Position numbers and translations under genes: made by a program. Source: Methanolinea sp. UBA275 (GTDB taxonomy: Archaea > Halobacteriota > Methanomicrobia > Methanomicrobiales > Methanospirillaceae). Taken from it: a DNA stretch of 24,615 bases. This document shows, piece by piece, positions 22,010-24,615 of the stretch. The notes below the pieces were generated by a model. It did not search any database, was not told the origin of the DNA, and was given only the letters and a program-made list of their open reading frames with translations. The stretch's first letter is position 1; each line of letters begins with the position of its first letter. The stretch covers positions 1 to 24,615 of the forward strand of contig DAWU01000001.1 in NCBI GenBank assembly GCA_002506105.1, in the 5' to 3' direction.

Positions 22010-22795
22010 TTGAAAAGGCTGGGAGATTCTTCAAATGCTGATTATTGCATGAAACGTGCAGAAGAACTGAAACAACCTGAACCTACGTTGATGGAAGAAG
22101 ATCAACCAGAACCTCAGCGGGATCCTGTCAGGAGTGCAGTTTCATCAAAAGCTCCCCCGTATGAACCAAATTATCTCTTGTTCCTCACGCCGTTAATCTG
22201 GGCTGTGGTAACAATTGGACTTGGGTCATTCGATCCATTTACTGCGAGTTTCATCGGTGCGTTTGCATTTCTCATCAGTTGTACTGTGCTGGTCTTTTTT
22301 GATGCCCGAAAAATTGGTGCGGGAGCAGAAAAAACCGAGTTGTCCAACTTAAGTACCTGGAAACCATGGAAATGGGGGGCATTGACCCTGTTGTTATGGA
22401 TTATCGGGTATCCGCTGTATCTCCTGAATCGGAGAGGAATCTACGAGACAAAAAATCAGATCCCTCGCACCTCTCATCATATTACCCATGCCGCATTGTT
22501 AATTGGCGTAATCCTCTTCTCTGTGATTCTTGTGGGAACTGCGCTCGTTGTTCAGTCCAATGCCTTGTCCGCATATGGTCCAGGTTCTTATTCGGTATCG
22601 CCATATCATTCCAGCCCAATCACTTCAAATCAGAATCCAAGCGTATCAAATGATGCAGTGAAAAGGTTCGATAACCCAGATTCCAGATCAGAAAGACAAC
22701 CCAGTACACCAACTCAAGTTGAGGCGGTCATAGGTAAGACGGTCACAAGCCAAACAGAACAAATTACCATCTTCTCAGCACAAAAAAACACCTAA
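22010..22795 (+). CDS. Membrane protein, N-terminal piece of a frameshifted gene
   Basis: A 261-residue open frame with four hydrophobic helices, at about 54-74, 78-98, 121-140 and 158-184, followed by a Ser/Pro-rich linker and QITIFSAQK, which looks like the first strand of a DUF4352 (telokin-like) domain. The frame stops inside a seven-A run. The rest of the domain continues at 22859 in the same frame, and the intervening bases read sensibly one frame over, so two compensating small indels are inferred. The start is also unclear: TTG at 22010 or ATG at 22049. Upstream in another frame LDEKDGHFLSF could join KRLGDSSNADYCMKRAEEL, hinting at a third frameshift near 22009 and a longer TPR-like N-terminus. 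Confidence 0.55.
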   Translation: MKRLGDSSNADYCMKRAEELKQPEPTLMEEDQPEPQRDPVRSAVSSKAPPYEPNYLLFLTPLIWAVVTIGLGSFDPFTASFIGAFAFLISCTVLVFFDARKIGAGAEKTELSNLSTWKPWKWGALTLLLWIIGYPLYLLNRRGIYETKNQIPRTSHHITHAALLIGVILFSVILVGTALVVQSNALSAYGPGSYSVSPYHSSPITSNQNPSVSNDAVKRFDNPDSRSERQPSTPTQVEAVIGKTVTSQTEQITIFSAQKNT

Positions 22796-22858
22796 ATACA
22801 CATGGAGTTATTCATCGTCATATAAGTATACAAAGAATGCAAAGCTGGAAGTATTTTC

Positions 22859-23134
22859 GTGATAGTTGATGCTGAAATTAAAAACATTGGATCAGATAGC
22901 ATGTATATTACCATGGCAAAATTCAGTATGAGCGACTCCGAAGGGAACAGGTATGACCCGGAGTTATATGTGGGGGATGATGGACTGAGTATCCTGAAAG
23001 AGCTTTATACAAACCAGAAGACCCGTGGGAAAATTGTGTTCCAGGTGCCCGAAAATGCAAGAAAATTAAAGTTATATTATGATTTTGGAAATATCCTGAT
23101 TGGAACGAAATTGGCATCTTGGCCGATTAATTGA
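22859..23134 (+). pseudogene. DUF4352 domain, C-terminal piece of the frameshifted gene
   Basis: Residues encoded here (IVDAEIKNIGSDSMYITMAK, then SMSDSEGNRYDPELY, then VPENARKLKLYYDFGN) are a DUF4352-type extracellular beta-sandwich, the usual C-terminal partner of a membrane anchor. It begins with GTG, without a ribosome site, and directly continues the domain begun at the end of the piece at 22010-22795. Between them, 22787-22848 in the shifted frame encodes TPKYTWSYSSSYKYTKNAK, the expected missing stretch. The gene is therefore broken, or the sequence has two local errors. Confidence 0.6.
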
Positions 23135-23137
23135 AAC

Positions 23138-23153
23138 TTTTTCACTCTTTTTT
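23138..23153 (+). terminator. T-rich terminator after the DUF4352 gene
   Basis: Two T-tracts (23138-23142 and 23148-23153) directly after the stop codon, a typical archaeal termination signal. Confidence 0.5.
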
Positions 23154-23310
23154 CCTGTGGTGAATCGCAATCATGTTGAAGTAACCGAACAGGGATTTTT
23201 ACATTCTTTGTCCTGAAAATCCTTATCAGTGCGAAATCCTCTCACTACAGGTCGCAACTTCACCGCAGAGAGGTCAGTGAAGGGAAACGGGACGAGTACT
23301 ATCTTCCCCT

Positions 23311-23529
23311 TTAACGGTATACGACCCTGCAATCGGCGACGGAATAAAGGTCCGGCTCTTCATTCAGAAAGGCTGAGAGCGACCGTTCCGAAAGCCGCAT
23401 CATGCCATAGAGATCCTGCATTTCGAGGAGGAGATCGAGTTTGCGGGTAATCTCCTGCACATTCCTCCGGATATCCTCCATCTCTTCAAGGATAGATACG
23501 ATATGCTTCCTATCGTTGGCAACAGACAT
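23311..23529 (-). CDS. Small coiled-coil protein, unknown function
   Basis: A 72-residue soluble protein. Residues 8-45 form a heptad-like amphipathic helix (HIVSILEEMEDIRRNVQEI, then TRKLDLLLEM), followed by a short second helix and the ending SVADCRVVYR. No membrane segment, signal or DNA-binding motif is visible, and no family is recognised. The regular helix pattern and sensible start at ATG 23529 make it more than a chance frame. Probably a small dimerising or adaptor protein. Confidence 0.6.
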   Translation of the reverse strand: MSVANDRKHIVSILEEMEDIRRNVQEITRKLDLLLEMQDLYGMMRLSERSLSAFLNEEPDLYSVADCRVVYR

Positions 23530-24052
23530 CGCGCTTGCTCATATCATGGTGGACTCGAGAGATCATTAATCTCTCGCTCCTCATGAATGGTTCGCAGAAT
23601 CAAAACTACGATGAAAAAGATTGCATCCTTCGCTTCGTTACCATCGATACCGTTGTTCCCGGGGAAGGAAAGGAGAGCGATCCCATATTCTCACTCATTC
23701 AGAGCGATCTCGCAGTTCATTCGTAGAGGCACCTCATTGGTGTATCCCTGGAAGAAGAGATGTCAGGATTCTATGCATTGTGAGTCAAGTCTCAGCGATA
23801 CCTTACAGGTACTGGCAGCTGGGAAATCTCATTCCGCCAATATTACGACAGGGATCGAACACGAAGTGCATAAGGATCCGGAATACAACAAGGATGCGAT
23901 TTTTTTGGTCGTTTACATCATTATGCAGATGCAGGCATGTGCCTGGTGCTCTTGCGTCCCTTCACATGCTTCCTGAAGTTTTCGAATGTCATTAGATTCA
24001 CACCCCGTGCCAAAGATTCATGAGTCTGGTCTTACTCACGTAAAACCATTGT
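23530..24052. other. Gene-poor region upstream of hicAB
   Basis: About 520 bases. Several overlapping plus-strand frames of 60-130 codons occur, but their translations are compositionally irregular, have no ribosome site and no recognisable domain. A minus-strand mini-frame near 23991-23920 starts MTFENFRKHVKGRKSTRHMP and stops after 23 codons; it could be a gene remnant. No RNA gene or repeat was recognised. Confidence 0.5.
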
Positions 24053-24310
24053 ATGGAAAAGAAGGAGATTTACAATACATTACTCCATCACAGGAAAAAT
24101 ATCAGATTCAATTTCCTTTGCAGGGCTGCGGTGCGATTTGGGTTTGAGTTGAGAGGGAGAAAGGGCAGTCATCATGTATTTACAAGGAAAGATATCCCGG
24201 AAATCCTTAATTTTCAGAATGTAAACGGGAAGGCAAAACCTTATCAGGTCATGCAGTTGTGTACCATAATCGAGAAATATTGCCTTGCGGAGGATGAAGA
24301 CGATGTATAA
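24053..24310 (+). CDS. hicA: HicA-family mRNA interferase toxin
   Basis: An 85-residue toxin of the HicA (YcfA) family, a double-stranded-RNA-binding-like fold that cuts mRNA. The catalytic histidine lies in GRKGSHHVF (about 35-43), preceded by the helix FLCRAAVRFGFELR and followed by the strand EILNFQNVNGKAKPYQV with the C-terminal helix. It is slightly longer than the smallest HicA proteins but within range. No clear Shine-Dalgarno is seen at the ATG. Its end overlaps the hicB start by eight bases, the toxin-first order usual for HicAB. Confidence 0.85.
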   Translation: MEKKEIYNTLLHHRKNIRFNFLCRAAVRFGFELRGRKGSHHVFTRKDIPEILNFQNVNGKAKPYQVMQLCTIIEKYCLAEDEDDV

Positions 24311-24554
24311 ATACACCATAGAAATCTTCTACAGCGACGAGGATCAGGGGTTTATCGCGGTCGTTCCCGAGTTGCCTGGCTGTTCGGCATTCGGGGAGAG
24401 CGAAGAGGATGCACTGCGAGAGGTCAAGACGGCGATTGAACTCTGGCTTGAAGCAGCGAAGAGCGAAGGAAGGAGTATCCCCCGCCCTCATGGAAAGGAA
24501 TTTTTAAAGATGATGATCGAAGAGAAGAGGATTGGCAATTCTGTTTTTTCCTGA
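24303..24554 (+). CDS. hicB: HicB-family antitoxin
   Basis: An 83-residue antitoxin with the degenerate RNase H-like HicB fold: YTIEIFYSDEDQGFIAVVPE, then LPGCSAFGESEEDALREV and the helix KTAIELWLEAAKSEG ending in IPRP. It neutralises HicA by binding it. No separate DNA-binding (RHH or HTH) domain is visible after it, so autoregulation may be weak or rely on another protein. ATG 24303 is chosen because GGAGGATGA ends about six bases before it, inside hicA; TTG 24285 and ATG 24294 are in frame but lie upstream of or within that site. Confidence 0.88.
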   Translation: MYKYTIEIFYSDEDQGFIAVVPELPGCSAFGESEEDALREVKTAIELWLEAAKSEGRSIPRPHGKEFLKMMIEEKRIGNSVFS

Positions 24555-24615
24555 AATGCGGAGTTCGGGAAGTACATCGAATCCATGTATTTTCCTATGA
24601 AAATATGATTAAATT

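Noticed and set aside
22780..22795. A AAA AAC in the correct phase for a classical -1 ribosomal frameshift site
   Set aside because: The continuing DUF4352 residues lie in the +1 frame, not -1; the -1 frame gives unrelated sequence and a stop. A second shift would also be needed near 22848.
23587..23995. Two overlapping plus-strand frames of about 125 codons upstream of hicAB
   Set aside because: Irregular composition, no ribosome site and no recognisable family; they cover the same bases in different frames.

Overview
This window looks like archaeal chromosome, most probably from a methanogen of the order Methanomicrobiales. The assignment is inferred from gene content: pilin-type (class III) signal sequences, an archaeal pilus/secretion ATPase, an AbrB-PhoU fusion regulator, AT-rich TATA-type promoters and Shine-Dalgarno sites matching an AGGTGATC-type anti-SD. 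No rRNA or tRNA gene was seen. The theme is phosphate: capture, transport, sensing and polyphosphate turnover, with a pilus-like locus embedded in it.

Layout. 0.2-0.9 kb (+): a DUF47/PhoU-like protein. 6.2-0.9 kb (-): pst module A, in the order pstS1, a doubtful small ORF, a fused pstC-pstA permease, pstB1, phoU1, arsC1. 8.0-6.4 kb (-): a Ppx/GppA exopolyphosphatase with an HD domain. 8.4-10.1 kb (-): accessory genes (a doubtful ORF, an HNH nuclease, a zinc-ribbon/TPR protein). 11.1-10.1 kb (-): the AbrB-PhoU regulator, divergent from module B. 11.3-13.2 kb (+): module B, pstB2-phoU2-arsC2, with no permease or binding protein. 13.3-14.3 kb (+): a pilin-like PKD protein. 14.7-14.3 kb (-): two small translationally coupled genes. 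17.4-14.8 kb (-): a pilus/secretion ATPase with a long acidic N-terminal extension. 21.1-17.7 kb (-): module C, pstS2-pstC2-pstA2, with no pstB. 21.8-21.5 kb (-): a small membrane protein. 22.0-23.1 kb (+): a frameshifted membrane/DUF4352 gene. 23.5-23.3 kb (-): a small coiled-coil protein. 24.05-24.55 kb (+): a HicAB toxin-antitoxin pair.

How it fits together. Module A can form a complete high-affinity phosphate importer. Modules B and C are each incomplete in complementary ways: B has ATPase, PhoU and ArsC, while C has binding protein and permeases. B and C may together form a second importer whose genes are now separated by the pilus-like genes. PstS2 has a pilin-type N-terminus instead of a lipobox, and PstA2 has a C-terminal acidic tail of about 195 residues that carries short motifs also seen in the N-terminal extension of the neighbouring pilus ATPase. 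Together these suggest a physical link between phosphate capture and a pilus-like surface structure. A CTCTATA element recurs, often as two copies 17-20 bases apart, in most of the intergenic regions from 6 to 22 kb. It may be an operator shared by this whole neighbourhood.
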